In this document: in pieces, positions 18,017 to 27,021 of the stretch | How the letters are laid out: each line of letters starts with the position of its first letter | Position numbering within the stretch: position 1 is the first letter of the stretch | DNA from: Turicibacter faecis | GTDB taxonomy: Bacteria > Bacillota_I > Bacilli_A > MOL361 > Turicibacteraceae | Assembly (NCBI RefSeq): GCF_037076425.1 | Contig: NZ_AP028127.1 | Span: forward strand, 402,001-466,000 | Direction: 5' to 3' | Length of the DNA stretch: 64,000 bases | The notes under the pieces: generated by a model | The model's input: the letters and a program-made list of their open reading frames with translations, nothing else | What the model was told of the DNA's origin: nothing | Database searches by the model: none | Position numbers and translations under genes: made by a program

Positions 18017-18925
18017 TTAACTCCCTGTAATCGTTCCTCCATTTGGATGAAGAATTTGTCCGGTCATATAACTTGAATCATCGCTTGCTAAGAAGACGTA
18101 AGATTCAGCTACTTCGAACGGTTGACCTGCCCGATTCATCGGAACTTTTGGTGTTTTTGTTCCGAATGTTTCAATGTGCTCCGCTGACCAAGAGGCAGGT
18201 TGGAGAGGGGTCCAAATAGGTCCAGGGGCGACTCCATTCACACGAATGCCACGATCGACTAAGGAACTAGAAAGCGATCGAGTGAACGCAACAATAGCCC
18301 CTTTAGTAGCACTATAATCGATCAATTGTTTTTCTCCCTCGTAAGCGGTGACGGAAGTCGTATTAATAATTGTACTTCCCGATTTTAGATGAGGAAGCGC
18401 AGCTTGGACAAGATAGAAAAAAGAATATATATTTGTCTTAAAAGTTAAATCTAATTGTTCGGCACTTATATCAAGAATACTATCGGCAGTATATTGGACG
18501 GCGTGATTATTAACAAGGATATCAAGTTTTTGAAAATGTTTCAGTGTCTTTTCGACGGCTTCTTTTGTGTGGTCGATGTCAGTTAAATCGCCCGAAATTA
18601 AGATACATTCCTGACCTAGTTCTAAAATATGTTGCTTTGTCTCCTTTGCGTCGATTTCTTCGTTTAAATAGGCAATGGCCACGTTGGCCCCTTCGCGTGC
18701 AAAGGCATAGGCAACTGCCCGGCCAATACCGGAATCTCCTCCTGTAATCAGGGCAACTTTGCCTTTCAATCGCCCACTTCCTTTAATATATGGATTTTCT
18801 GAGATGGGACGAGGGTTCATCAAATATTCCATCCCCGGTTGCTGATCCTGATGTTGCAAAGGAAACGCAACCTCAATCTCTTCACAGTTTTCAACAGTTC
18901 CAAGCTTTTTATAAACGGGATACAT
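18017..18925 (-). CDS. Short-chain dehydrogenase/reductase (general-stress type)
   Basis: 302 residues. Rossmann nucleotide motif TGGDSGIGRAVA (~61-72), NNHA in place of the usual NNAG, active-site YSATK (~208-212) and the C-terminal GQILHPNGG. The ~50-residue N-terminal extension (Y-x-K-L, PGMEYLMNPRP) is typical of the B. subtilis GsiB-regulon-like YhdF/YhxC group, which are NAD(P)-dependent oxidoreductases of unknown substrate. TAAGGAGGTG precedes ATG 18925. Monocistronic. Confidence 0.88.
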   Translation of the reverse strand: MYPVYKKLGTVENCEEIEVAFPLQHQDQQPGMEYLMNPRPISENPYIKGSGRLKGKVALITGGDSGIGRAVAYAFAREGANVAIAYLNEEIDAKETKQHILELGQECILISGDLTDIDHTKEAVEKTLKHFQKLDILVNNHAVQYTADSILDISAEQLDLTFKTNIYSFFYLVQAALPHLKSGSTIINTTSVTAYEGEKQLIDYSATKGAIVAFTRSLSSSLVDRGIRVNGVAPGPIWTPLQPASWSAEHIETFGTKTPKVPMNRAGQPFEVAESYVFLASDDSSYMTGQILHPNGGTITGS

Positions 18926-19161
18926 AGGACACCTCCTTAGTTTCTCTGTATTCCATGCATAACGTCATAGGATACGAGAGGTGACGATGAGGATGCAAAT
19001 CTTCTTAAAAGTAAAACATTTCTCGTCATTAATATATATGAAAAAAGCGTGATATTTATGATTTTAGTGGGGATTTTGGAAAAAATGACACGACCCTTTT
19101 GTTATAATAGCGGGAAAGAGACATATATTTGAGATGAAATGATAAATAAGGGGAGAATAAC

Positions 19162-19521
19162 ATGAAGGGCATGAATCAATTTGCAAAGACCCACTCGCAT
19201 GCACTTACGCTGCTAAAAGGGTCAATGGAGAAGAAGAAAGCCAATTTTTATGTTGAAAAAGGGTATCCTTCTTTAAACCATTTTTTAGATCAAAAACATC
19301 GGACACCATTTTATGGAGAGATTGAGATGGGGGTTAAAAAAATAAAGGGGAACATTCAACATCACGTTCATTGTTTTTTACGTGAAATCCATCCTCTTTT
19401 ACTCAAGCTCTTACTAAAGATGAATAATTACGTGTTAATGAACGATGGGAACCCTAAATTTAGAATTATTCACCAACATCTCAAATTAGTGATTACACTT
19501 ATCACGAAGCAACTCAACTAA
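19162..19521 (+). CDS. Hypothetical protein, 119 residues, basic
   Basis: Unrecognised. Very rich in Lys and His (NIQHHVHCFLREIHPLLLKLLLKMNN), no signal peptide; the C-terminal half is amphipathic and could associate with a membrane or a partner. A good GGGGAG ribosome site supports translation. Its neighbours are a dehydrogenase and an EAL protein, neither of which hints at its role. Confidence 0.5.
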   Translation: MKGMNQFAKTHSHALTLLKGSMEKKKANFYVEKGYPSLNHFLDQKHRTPFYGEIEMGVKKIKGNIQHHVHCFLREIHPLLLKLLLKMNNYVLMNDGNPKFRIIHQHLKLVITLITKQLN

Positions 19522-19726
19522 TACCGAAAACACGATTTGCCTAGATAAAAGGGGAGTTTTAAAAAATTTAATTAAAAATAATTGATGTCGAATGCACAAG
19601 AGTCTGATACACTAGAAAGAAGAAAATATTCTGATTTAGATTCGATGAGTGGCTTTCGTGAATGTGGGTACCTTGGAAGTCAGGAGAAAATGGTACAACC
19701 GGCTAAATTAGTAGTTGGAGGATAAG

Positions 19727-20800
19727 ATGATTAATAAAGTTTTGGGCAGTAATTTTACGACGAAGAAAATCTTAGCAACAGAAACATTAGGTGAATCATC
19801 TCATCTGAGGAAAAGTATTTTGGATTATTTCGGGTTACGATTTATACTTTTAGGTGGATTAGTGATGCCGCATCAGTCTGTTTTGGCAACACCTACAACG
19901 AATCAGTTGGAGTTTAGTGAGTATCAACGACAGATGGAGGCTTCAGTGATTGGACTAGTCTTCATTTTAATGGCGGTGGCAACCTTTTTTTCTCATCGTC
20001 TCTTAGCGGTTTGGGAAAAGCGAAAACAAAAGTATCGATTTATCCATAAGTTAGCTCATGATGAATTTATTCTTTATTACCAACCGATCGTTAATCCAGA
20101 TCAACATAAAGTGATGGCATGTGAGGCGTTATTAAGGATGAAAGACAACGATAACATTTTATCACCGTTTCATTTTCTAGAGACGGTTGAGGAACTTGGA
20201 TTAATGGAACGCATCACGCTGTGGGTTTTACAACGGGTGATTCAAGATTATCCAGAAATTAAAGCGCATAATCAACATCTTGATGACGAATTTTATATTT
20301 CTTTAAATGTTTCCTTTAAAGAGCTAGCTAGCCCTTCATTTATTGAACAGGTAAAGGAGATTTTAGCTCATGTGGATTTAACTGAAATTAAACTTTGTTT
20401 TGAGATTATCGAAAAGTATCACCTTGAGAATCAAAGCTTGACGAATCAGGTGATTCGTGAATTAAGATCGCTTGGGGTTAAAGTGGCGATCGATGACTTC
20501 GGTGTCGAGTATGCGAATTTAGATATGCTCGATAAAATTGATTATGACATTATTAAGCTAGATAAACATTTTATCGATGAAATCCAAACCTCTTTTATTC
20601 GCCAGGCATCCGTCTTATTTATAGGAAAAGTGATTGAATATTATCAAAAAAGAATGGTGATGGAAGGGTTAGAGTATCCTAAACAACTCGAAGTTTTGCA
20701 AGAATTATATCCAGGTGTTGTCTATATTCAAGGTTATTTGTATTCACCGCCGATTAGCTTAGAAGAATTCAAAGTATTTACGCTTAAATCGGTAGAGTGA
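19727..20800 (+). CDS. EAL-domain cyclic-di-GMP phosphodiesterase, membrane-anchored
   Basis: 357 residues. A hydrophobic stretch near 35-55 and a transmembrane helix near 78-95 (SVIGLVFILMAVATFF) precede a cytosolic EAL domain from ~110. Residues expected for hydrolysis of c-di-GMP are visible: EALLR, the Asn in SLNVSF, EIIEK, the DDFG pair, KLDKHF, EGLE and QGY. The enzyme is therefore probably active, giving pGpG. ATG 19727 follows GGAGGATAAG and is preferred over the TTG at 19715. No GGDEF domain is attached, and no c-di-GMP riboswitch is seen in this window. Confidence 0.85.
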   Translation: MINKVLGSNFTTKKILATETLGESSHLRKSILDYFGLRFILLGGLVMPHQSVLATPTTNQLEFSEYQRQMEASVIGLVFILMAVATFFSHRLLAVWEKRKQKYRFIHKLAHDEFILYYQPIVNPDQHKVMACEALLRMKDNDNILSPFHFLETVEELGLMERITLWVLQRVIQDYPEIKAHNQHLDDEFYISLNVSFKELASPSFIEQVKEILAHVDLTEIKLCFEIIEKYHLENQSLTNQVIRELRSLGVKVAIDDFGVEYANLDMLDKIDYDIIKLDKHFIDEIQTSFIRQASVLFIGKVIEYYQKRMVMEGLEYPKQLEVLQELYPGVVYIQGYLYSPPISLEEFKVFTLKSVE

Positions 20801-20859
20801 GCAAGTTAAATGTTTAGTCGAATCAATGAGGAATAGAGGGAATGATGCTCAAAGCATTT

Positions 20860-20893
20860 AAAAAGAGGTGTCCGAACTAGGGCACCTCTTTTT
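20860..20893 (+). terminator. Terminator downstream of the EAL gene
   Basis: AAAAAGAGGTG(T)CC-N6-GG(G)CACCTCTTTTT. Confidence 0.85.
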
Positions 20894-21102
20894 ATGACGG
20901 GTTGGATACTTTTAAGTAACCATTAATTTAAGCTATGAGGCCTGTTTTAGGAAGAGGACAGGTATTCTTATTTTAGTACACACTGTTTTGTTTGTTTAAC
21001 TTTTTGCGAAACAATGTTTTATTAACGCGTGACAACGTAACATTGTTAGGTTATATTAAAAGTAGAGTGTAACACTGTCGATAGGGAAAGGTGTTGAGAA
21101 AA

Positions 21103-22008
21103 ATGCGTCGTAACGATTGTTTATCTATTAGTGGAAAAGAGCAGGTGTTAGGTGGAAGTTATAAAGAGGTCCGTCTTTCGGGATATGGATCTATTCAAGG
21201 AGCGTTGACTGCTGAGCTTTTGAAAGTAAGTGGGCTAGGAATGTTTGATGAAGGTGTAACTGTGTCACAATTAGAAGTAAGTGGCCAAGCAACGTTCAAT
21301 CATCACCTAGAGGTACATGAGGCAAAGGTAAGTGGTTTGTTAACAGCGAAGAAGAACGTCAGTTGTCAGGAAAAGTTTGTAGTAAGTGGGAAGGTAAAAG
21401 GTGAGAGTCGGATGAATATCCGTGAGTTAACAATTTCTGGCCTTTTGACTGCCTTACAGGAACTTGAAGTTGGGATATTAAAGCTTTCAGGAAAATTAAG
21501 TGCGAACAGTTTAAAGGTAGAAAACGCAGAGATATCTGGGATGGTAACGATAACAGGGGAACTGTGTGCACATGTGTTAGAGATTCGAGGAATGATGACG
21601 GCCGATTCGGTTGAATCCGAAGTCTTAAAAGTGAAAGGACGGATAGATTGTAAGGACATGATTAATTCAGAAAAGGTTGAGATTTCATCAACGTCTGGAT
21701 CTTCATTTAATGAACTCGGAGCGAGCGACGTTAAAATTTGTGAGTTAGAACCGAAACATGGATTACTATCACGACTTTCAACACTGTGTCATTTATTTTC
21801 AGGCACAACCGTCGTCAAAGGGAACTTAATTGAAGCGGATTCTGTTTATGTTGAAAATGCGAGAATAAAAAAAATTCGTGGTCAGGATATCGTGATTGGA
21901 CCGCACTGTGAAATTGAGGCGATTGAATACAGTGGGACGTTAGTGGTTGATTCAACCTCAACAGTAAAACAAGCAACGATGCAGGAGGAGAAGCGATGTT
22001 TAATTTAG
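21103..22008 (+). CDS. Bactofilin-like polymer-forming protein 1 (YhbE/YhbF type)
   Basis: About 301 residues built of ~18-22 residue beta-helix repeats; the pattern VSG or ISG recurs at least ten times (VRLSGYGS, LKVSGLGMF, LEVSGQATF, AKVSGLLTA). Bactofilins polymerise into cytoskeletal filaments without nucleotide. The B. subtilis homologues YhbE and YhbF act in flagellar hook and basal-body assembly; no flagellar genes are seen here, so another envelope role is possible. ATG 21103 is chosen on a weak AAAGGTG site; a GTG at 21091 is an alternative. First of four overlapping or closely spaced genes. Confidence 0.82.
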   Translation: MRRNDCLSISGKEQVLGGSYKEVRLSGYGSIQGALTAELLKVSGLGMFDEGVTVSQLEVSGQATFNHHLEVHEAKVSGLLTAKKNVSCQEKFVVSGKVKGESRMNIRELTISGLLTALQELEVGILKLSGKLSANSLKVENAEISGMVTITGELCAHVLEIRGMMTADSVESEVLKVKGRIDCKDMINSEKVEISSTSGSSFNELGASDVKICELEPKHGLLSRLSTLCHLFSGTTVVKGNLIEADSVYVENARIKKIRGQDIVIGPHCEIEAIEYSGTLVVDSTSTVKQATMQEEKRCLI

Positions 22009-22661
22009 AGATAAACGGAATAGGTCAAAGTGGTGGAGGAACATTTGGCGATGTGAGTATTGAAGGGATCGGTCGTTTCACCGGACCTATTAAATGTCAG
22101 CAGTTTACGGTCTCAGGTGTTGGTTTTTCAAAAGAGGTTGAGTGTGAGCAGCAGCTCGTCATTGAAGGAACCTTAAAGTCTAAATCTCTTAAAGCGAAAG
22201 AGATTCATGTTTCTGGATTATGTAAAGTAGTAGGTGAGATGAAGGCACTTACTTTAAATGTGTTTGGCTATTTACATGTCGATCAATCCCTTAAGTTCGA
22301 ACAGGCCGTGATTGAAGGGAAAGCCAAATTAAAAGAATCACTTGAGGCGAATCATTTAGAGCTCTTGTTTGTTGAGGATTCTTTTTTTGAGGTCATCACG
22401 GCAACCACTATTCGGATGACACGCTCATTAGAAAGTACACGGTTATCACAAAATAAGTGGTTTTCTCTTAAAAAGCGAACGGGGTTAATAAGTGGTGAAT
22501 TAATCGAGGGAGAGGACATTCATTTAGAATATGCACAAGTCAAACAGGTTTACGGCGATCGTGTGTTTGTAGGGCCGGGATGTCACATCGATACGATTGA
22601 GTATAAAGAACAATTAGAAATTGCCCCTGGTTCAGTTGTTAAAACCATTAAACAAATTTAG
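21996..22661 (+). CDS. Bactofilin-like polymer-forming protein 2
   Basis: 221 residues, same repeat architecture as gene 1 but about four repeats shorter. The C-terminal block (ELIEGEDIHLEYAQVKQVYG...VGPGCHIDTIEY) matches the end of gene 1 (NLIEADSVYVENARIKKIRG...IGPHCEIEAIEY), showing duplication. It starts inside gene 1 (13-bp overlap) after GCAGGAGGAG, so translation is coupled. Confidence 0.82.
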   Translation: MFNLEINGIGQSGGGTFGDVSIEGIGRFTGPIKCQQFTVSGVGFSKEVECEQQLVIEGTLKSKSLKAKEIHVSGLCKVVGEMKALTLNVFGYLHVDQSLKFEQAVIEGKAKLKESLEANHLELLFVEDSFFEVITATTIRMTRSLESTRLSQNKWFSLKKRTGLISGELIEGEDIHLEYAQVKQVYGDRVFVGPGCHIDTIEYKEQLEIAPGSVVKTIKQI

Positions 22662-22676
22662 AAAGGAGAACCGGAA

Positions 22677-23471
22677 ATGGCTAGAAAAATAATGATTTAT
22701 GGGGATGGATCCGTTTCGGGTGGAGAAGTGTCGAAGGTACGCGTGTTTGGTGACGGAACGATTCAGACTGACGTTGTAGCTGATTCCATTAAAGTTTACG
22801 GCACGGCAATGTTTAATGGAAAGGTGGAAGCAGAAGAAATTAAAATTTTAGGTGAGGCACTGTTTAATGGACAGGTGAAAGCGAAGAAAATGAGTGTTTA
22901 TGGGACTGCTACCTTTGAACAGGAGGTCACCATGAACCGATTAAGTGTTTATGGAATGGTTCAATTATCGAAAGATGCGGTTATTGAGAAGCTAAAAAAT
23001 ATGGGCTATATTCAAATAAATGAGCGCTTAAAAGGGCGAAAAATAAAAAGTTACGGAAGTATAACTGGAAGGGGCCGATTACAGACGGAGACGCTATTAT
23101 CTAAAGGGGTATTACAACTTGAAGGTGATATTGAAGGAGAGGAGTTAATCTTCAAAGGTGGTGTGTGTCAGGCTGCACTCGTAAATGGTGAAAATGTTGT
23201 GATAGAAGTTGCTACTATTTGTCAGTGTCACAGTATTGGGGCTACGAATTTAACCATCAAAAAAGCCGCCTTTAAATCTAATCAACGGGCCCTTATGGTC
23301 GCAGAAGAAATTGAGGGTGACCAGTTAAATTTAAGATGTATTCGAGCGAAGGTCGTCCGCGGAGATGTGATTAAACTAGGGGATCATTCTACGATTGACC
23401 GGTTAGAATATCGGACGCTAGTAGCCAGTCCATCCAAAACCATTTCGGTTTCACAATCTGTTAGAAGTTAG
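22677..23471 (+). CDS. Bactofilin-like polymer-forming protein 3
   Basis: 264 residues, beta-helix repeats with VYG or VFG instead of VSG at the turns (VRVFGDGTI, IKVYGTAMF, MSVYGTATF, LSVYGMVQL). The different turn residue sets it apart from genes 1 and 2 and suggests a distinct filament face or polymer. The C-terminal block again contains IEGDQLNLRCIRAKVVRG and STIDRLEYR. GAAAGGAG precedes the ATG; the next gene starts within ten bases of its stop. Confidence 0.82.
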   Translation: MARKIMIYGDGSVSGGEVSKVRVFGDGTIQTDVVADSIKVYGTAMFNGKVEAEEIKILGEALFNGQVKAKKMSVYGTATFEQEVTMNRLSVYGMVQLSKDAVIEKLKNMGYIQINERLKGRKIKSYGSITGRGRLQTETLLSKGVLQLEGDIEGEELIFKGGVCQAALVNGENVVIEVATICQCHSIGATNLTIKKAAFKSNQRALMVAEEIEGDQLNLRCIRAKVVRGDVIKLGDHSTIDRLEYRTLVASPSKTISVSQSVRS

Positions 23472-23480
23472 GTGATAAAA

Positions 23481-24110
23481 GTGGAAACAGCATTAATCTC
23501 AAAAAAAGAGTTATTACAGACGATGAATATCTCATATGGACAACTTTATCGATGGAAGCGTAAAAAACTTATTCCGGAGGAATGGTTTATTAAAAAGTCC
23601 GTTTCAACTGGGCAGGAAACCTTTTTTCCCCGTGAACAGGTGCTCGAGAGAATCAGTAAGATTATCGAGTTAAAGGACCAAGTCTCGCTTGATGAATTGT
23701 CCGATGTCTTTTCACCAAAAGATGAAGAAATTTCTCTAGAACTAGAACGATTACTTGATAAACAGATTATTACGTTGCAGGGGGTGGCATTGTTTGAACG
23801 AATGTTAGAGGGGAGCGCCGATCTATCAGACTTGAAACAGGTGTTAATGGTGAAGATTGTCGATCACCAAGTCGTTAGCGGGAATCTTACGTTTGATGAG
23901 GGGAAGTTGCTTTGGCAATTTTTAGATAAGCATTATCAACGCTTAAATAGGGAAGAGTCATGCATATTGTTGATTCGCCATTTAGGATTACCCTTTGTGG
24001 TAGGGGCTTTAAATCGGGAGATGGTCATTATTGATGAAGGTGACAAAGTTGTTTTAGAGGTTGAGTTATTAAAAGAGATTGGGAAAATAAAATTAGCCTT
24101 ATTGGGTTAA
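23481..24110 (+). CDS. YhbD family (DUF4004) protein
   Basis: About 209 residues. The N-terminus (LISKKELLQTMNISYGQLYRWKRKKLIPEEWFI) is a MerR-like winged helix and matches the YhbD family, which in B. subtilis is encoded beside yhbE and yhbF. I use GTG 23481 after AGGTGAT; the reading VETALISKKELL aligns with the family start. The remainder is helical. Function unknown; the conserved neighbourhood points to a role with the bactofilins, perhaps as regulator. Confidence 0.8.
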   Translation: METALISKKELLQTMNISYGQLYRWKRKKLIPEEWFIKKSVSTGQETFFPREQVLERISKIIELKDQVSLDELSDVFSPKDEEISLELERLLDKQIITLQGVALFERMLEGSADLSDLKQVLMVKIVDHQVVSGNLTFDEGKLLWQFLDKHYQRLNREESCILLIRHLGLPFVVGALNREMVIIDEGDKVVLEVELLKEIGKIKLALLG

Positions 24111-24423
24111 ATGAATGGATTGAAAAAGGGAAAGAATAGAATTAAAATAGGGGGATTTGTCGATACTAGGATTGATTTTCATCGAAGGCGCCTGTTGATG
24201 AGGTGACCATTTGACACTAGTTTTTTTCTCGTATCCTTTTCAAAAGAACAATCACTGGTTTGAATCGGGTGGTCCAAGCCTCGTTCATCACGATGCGTTG
24301 AGGCGGTAGTTTGGCGAGTATCAATCCGTGTGCTAGGGTGATTTCCTAAGTTACACGAACACAATTAGAAATTATTCCTCCTAGATAAAATCTTTTTCGC
24401 CCTATATGTAGAAAGAAGGAATT
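24111..24423 (+). other. Structured leader region ahead of the sensor kinase
   Basis: Bases ~24160-24357 are noticeably GC-richer than the flanks and can fold. Long-range stem GGATTGAT (24169-24176) with ATCAATCC (24320-24327) encloses a hairpin TCATC-N12-GATGA (~24179-24200) and a two-part stem CCAA-GCCTC (24274-24282) with GAGGC-N6-TTGG (24300-24314). After it comes GTG..TAGG-N7-CCTA..ACAC. GATACT (24162) can instead pair with AGTATC (24317), competing with the long-range stem. Looks like a riboswitch or attenuator-type leader; no known class matches by eye. Confidence 0.45.
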
Positions 24424-25953
24424 TTGTTGAAAAGGTTATCTGTTATTAAAAATAGTATAAAAATGATTTTTATTTTCTTAATCGGTTTAGTTCTTTCGTT
24501 TCTGTTTGATTATCTTGGATTTAATGAGGCGAATATTATTCTTGTTTTTACCTTATCTGTTTTATTGACAGCGCAATTTACCGATTTTTTTATCTATAGT
24601 TTTATTTCTTCCCTGATCGTCGTGCCCTGTTTTAATTTCTTTTTTATTGAACCACGGTATTCGTTTAATGTTTATGATGCGGATTACCTCATTACTTTTT
24701 TCATTATGTTGATGGTGACCCTTATGGCCAGTATACTTACCAATCGTATTAAACGGATTGCAGCGGTGGCAAAGGTAAGAGAAAATCGAATGAAATTTTT
24801 ATATGAAAGTAATAAACACTTATTACTCGTTCAGGGTCAGGAACCAATTGTAAATGAAAGCGTGAAAAATTTAGCTCGTATTTTAAAAAGAGATGTGGCG
24901 ATTTCTCGCTGTGATGAAAATCATCAATTATTACCGCTTCAAAATTATAGTTATTCATTGAAAGAAGAGGCTTCCTTGTTTTTAAAGAGTCTCTCTACCG
25001 AAGAAATGGCAAAGGTAATTTCCTCCGATCATGATGGGTTAGATCCAAACTTACAAATTTACTACTATCCGATTCTGGGAAAAAATGATACACTCGGTGT
25101 GATTGCGATTTCACTTATAAATAAGGATAAACTTGATGAAAATGAAATGACATTACTTCAATCCTTGTCAACTCAAATCGCTTTTGCTCTTGAAAGAGAA
25201 CGATTATACGAGCAACATAAACAGGCTAATTTAGAGGCCGAACGCGAGCGCCTAAGAGGAAACTTACTTCGTTCAATTTCACACGATTTAAAAACACCGC
25301 TGACGAGTATTTTAGGGTCTACTTCAACTCTTATTCAAAACAATCACATCATTACCGAGGAAATTCGCTTAGAGTTGTTAAATAATATTTATGATGAGAC
25401 CACTTGGCTTCAACGGTCGATTGAAAATATTTTAAGTATGACAAAGATTGACGAGGGAAGATTAGAATTAGATAAACATCCGGAATTATTAGAGGAATTG
25501 ATTACCGAGGCAGTGACACGAATTCAACGCTTCCATCCGCAGGTTAAGATTGTGGTCGATATTGAAGAAGAGATGGTTTTCCTAAATGTTGATGCCGTAT
25601 TAATTGAAACGGTTCTTGTCAATTTACTCGATAATGCCGTCCATTTTTCAAAGGAGAATCCGGTTATTACTGTTAGAGCCTATCCAGTTGGGAAGGATGT
25701 CTGTTTTCAAGTAATTGATGAAGGAAGAGGAATTTCAGAAGAAGATCTTCCGTTTATTTTTGATCGATTTTATACAAAAGGGCAAGGGGGAGTATCGCAT
25801 AAAAAAGGAATTGGCTTAGGGCTTACGATTTGTAAATCAATTGTGCAAGCCCATCATGGGACAATAACGGTCTTTAATAATGTGCTTAATGGATGTACGT
25901 TTGAATTTTTGATTCCAATGGATTATGAGAATGGGGCACTATCGAGCGTATAA
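24424..25953 (+). CDS. KdpD-like sensor histidine kinase lacking the KdpD N-terminal domain
   Basis: 509 residues. Four membrane helices in the DUF4118 arrangement (~14-100), a GAF-like region (~125-260), then HisKA and HATPase domains: H-box SISHDLKTPLTS (~287), N-box LLDNAVHFSKEN, DEGRGIS, FDRFY and GIGLGLTICKSI. Typical KdpD has an additional ~370-residue cytosolic KdpD/USP region, absent here. Such truncated forms still sense potassium limitation in some bacteria. It starts with TTG (24424 or 24427) after AAGGA. The cognate regulator is the next gene, 290 bp on, and potassium transport genes follow. Confidence 0.87.
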   Translation: MLKRLSVIKNSIKMIFIFLIGLVLSFLFDYLGFNEANIILVFTLSVLLTAQFTDFFIYSFISSLIVVPCFNFFFIEPRYSFNVYDADYLITFFIMLMVTLMASILTNRIKRIAAVAKVRENRMKFLYESNKHLLLVQGQEPIVNESVKNLARILKRDVAISRCDENHQLLPLQNYSYSLKEEASLFLKSLSTEEMAKVISSDHDGLDPNLQIYYYPILGKNDTLGVIAISLINKDKLDENEMTLLQSLSTQIAFALERERLYEQHKQANLEAERERLRGNLLRSISHDLKTPLTSILGSTSTLIQNNHIITEEIRLELLNNIYDETTWLQRSIENILSMTKIDEGRLELDKHPELLEELITEAVTRIQRFHPQVKIVVDIEEEMVFLNVDAVLIETVLVNLLDNAVHFSKENPVITVRAYPVGKDVCFQVIDEGRGISEEDLPFIFDRFYTKGQGGVSHKKGIGLGLTICKSIVQAHHGTITVFNNVLNGCTFEFLIPMDYENGALSSV

Positions 25954-25963
25954 GGATAAAATC

Positions 25964-26028
25964 TTTACACTTTCTTTATGCTAGTAATAAATTATTTAAT
26001 ACAATCTTTATATCAGATTTGATAAACT
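25964..26028 (+). promoter_or_regulatory. KdpE-like operator and promoter 1, before the response regulator
   Basis: Direct repeat TTTACA-N5-TTTATG (25964-25980), then TTAATACAATCTTTATA (25996-26012), then ten bases to TAAACT (26023-26028) as -10. The same elements with the same 32-bp offset and 10-bp final spacing occur at 27022-27086. TTTAYA direct repeats with five-base spacing resemble E. coli KdpE sites (known from that system). Binding by the encoded regulator is inference. Confidence 0.65.
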
Positions 26029-26245
26029 AAAGGTAAAAACATAAAGAAGTTTGTCATTTAAGTCGGAGCTAACGATTTGAATGTCGATTGTATGAATAAG
26101 CCCTTAGGGGTTAGTTTTGTAAAGTGGACGTTAGGACGAGGCGTTAGAATAAAATAAAGGGATTGGTGTCGAATATGTCCCCTTCATATGAATTTAAGGG
26201 GAGAAGACGAGCTCTAATCAATGATTAAGAATGGAAGTGATGATG

Positions 26246-26962
26246 ATGGAGATTAAGCCGTTGATTTTAATCGTAGAAGATGATAAATCAATTGCTAAGT
26301 TTGTGAAGGTGTCGATGGAGGCACAGGGATATAAATGTATTGAAACAACAACGGGTCAAGGTGCATTGGCCTTAGTCTTTTCAAGTAATCCTGATGTCAT
26401 CATTTTAGATTTAGGACTACCGGATATGGATGGGCTTGAAATTATTGAAAAGATTCGTCCGCTCACTCATGCGAAGATTATTGTCGTTTCGGCACATGGA
26501 CATGAACGAATTAAAGTTGAAGCGTTGGATACAGGGGCAGATGATTATTTAACAAAACCGTTTAATGTTTCAGAATTATTAGCCCGTGTTCGTGTTGCTT
26601 TACGCCAATTAAAACAAGTTCACGTATTAGGTCAGATGGCCCAAATGCAGGAGGAAGCCACTTCTTTTAAAGTGGGCGATTTGTTAATCGACTTTGATAA
26701 ACGCAAAGTGGTGATTCGTGAGGAAGAGGTCCATTTAACCCCTATTGAATTTAAACTGATTGAATTAATGGCGAAGCATGCTGGCCGCGTATTAACTCAT
26801 CGATTTATGATTCATGAGATATGGGGTGGTTATGGAGAGAATGAAACACAGTCTTTACGCGTATTTATGGCAAATATCAGAAGAAAAATTGAACTAGAGC
26901 CGACGCATCCGCGTTATATCATTACGGAAGTTGGGGTTGGTTATCGTTTAGTGGATGAATAA
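26246..26962 (+). CDS. KdpE-like OmpR family response regulator
   Basis: About 238 residues. Receiver domain with acidic pocket VEDD near the start, phosphoacceptor Asp in VIILDLGLPD (~55) and Lys in LTKPF. A C-terminal winged helix (LTPIEFKLIELMAKHAGRVLTHRFM, TEVGVGYRLVD) binds DNA. Of several in-frame ATGs (26231, 26240, 26243, 26246) the last has the best spacing to GGAAGTGAT. No kdpFABC pump is present; its targets are more likely the Trk genes downstream, which share its promoter architecture. Confidence 0.88.
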   Translation: MEIKPLILIVEDDKSIAKFVKVSMEAQGYKCIETTTGQGALALVFSSNPDVIILDLGLPDMDGLEIIEKIRPLTHAKIIVVSAHGHERIKVEALDTGADDYLTKPFNVSELLARVRVALRQLKQVHVLGQMAQMQEEATSFKVGDLLIDFDKRKVVIREEEVHLTPIEFKLIELMAKHAGRVLTHRFMIHEIWGGYGENETQSLRVFMANIRRKIELEPTHPRYIITEVGVGYRLVDE

Positions 26963-27000
26963 AAAAGGAGTTATCACTTTGAGTTGATAGCTCCTTTTTT
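26961..27000 (+). terminator. Terminator of the response regulator gene
   Basis: AAAAAAGGAG(T)TATCA-N7-TGATA(G)CTCCTTTTTT. It separates the regulator from the transport operon, which has its own promoter. Confidence 0.88.
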
Positions 27001-27021
27001 CGTTAAGGAAATGTTCAAATC

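Noticed and set aside
24179-24364. 61-codon minus-strand frame
   Set aside because: Overlaps the structured leader, has no ribosome site, and its composition (Thr, Arg, Ser, His) is atypical for this genome.
24160-24370. c-di-AMP (ydaO) riboswitch
   Set aside because: Location before potassium genes is tempting, but none of the conserved ydaO blocks can be found by eye; kept only as an unclassified structured leader.
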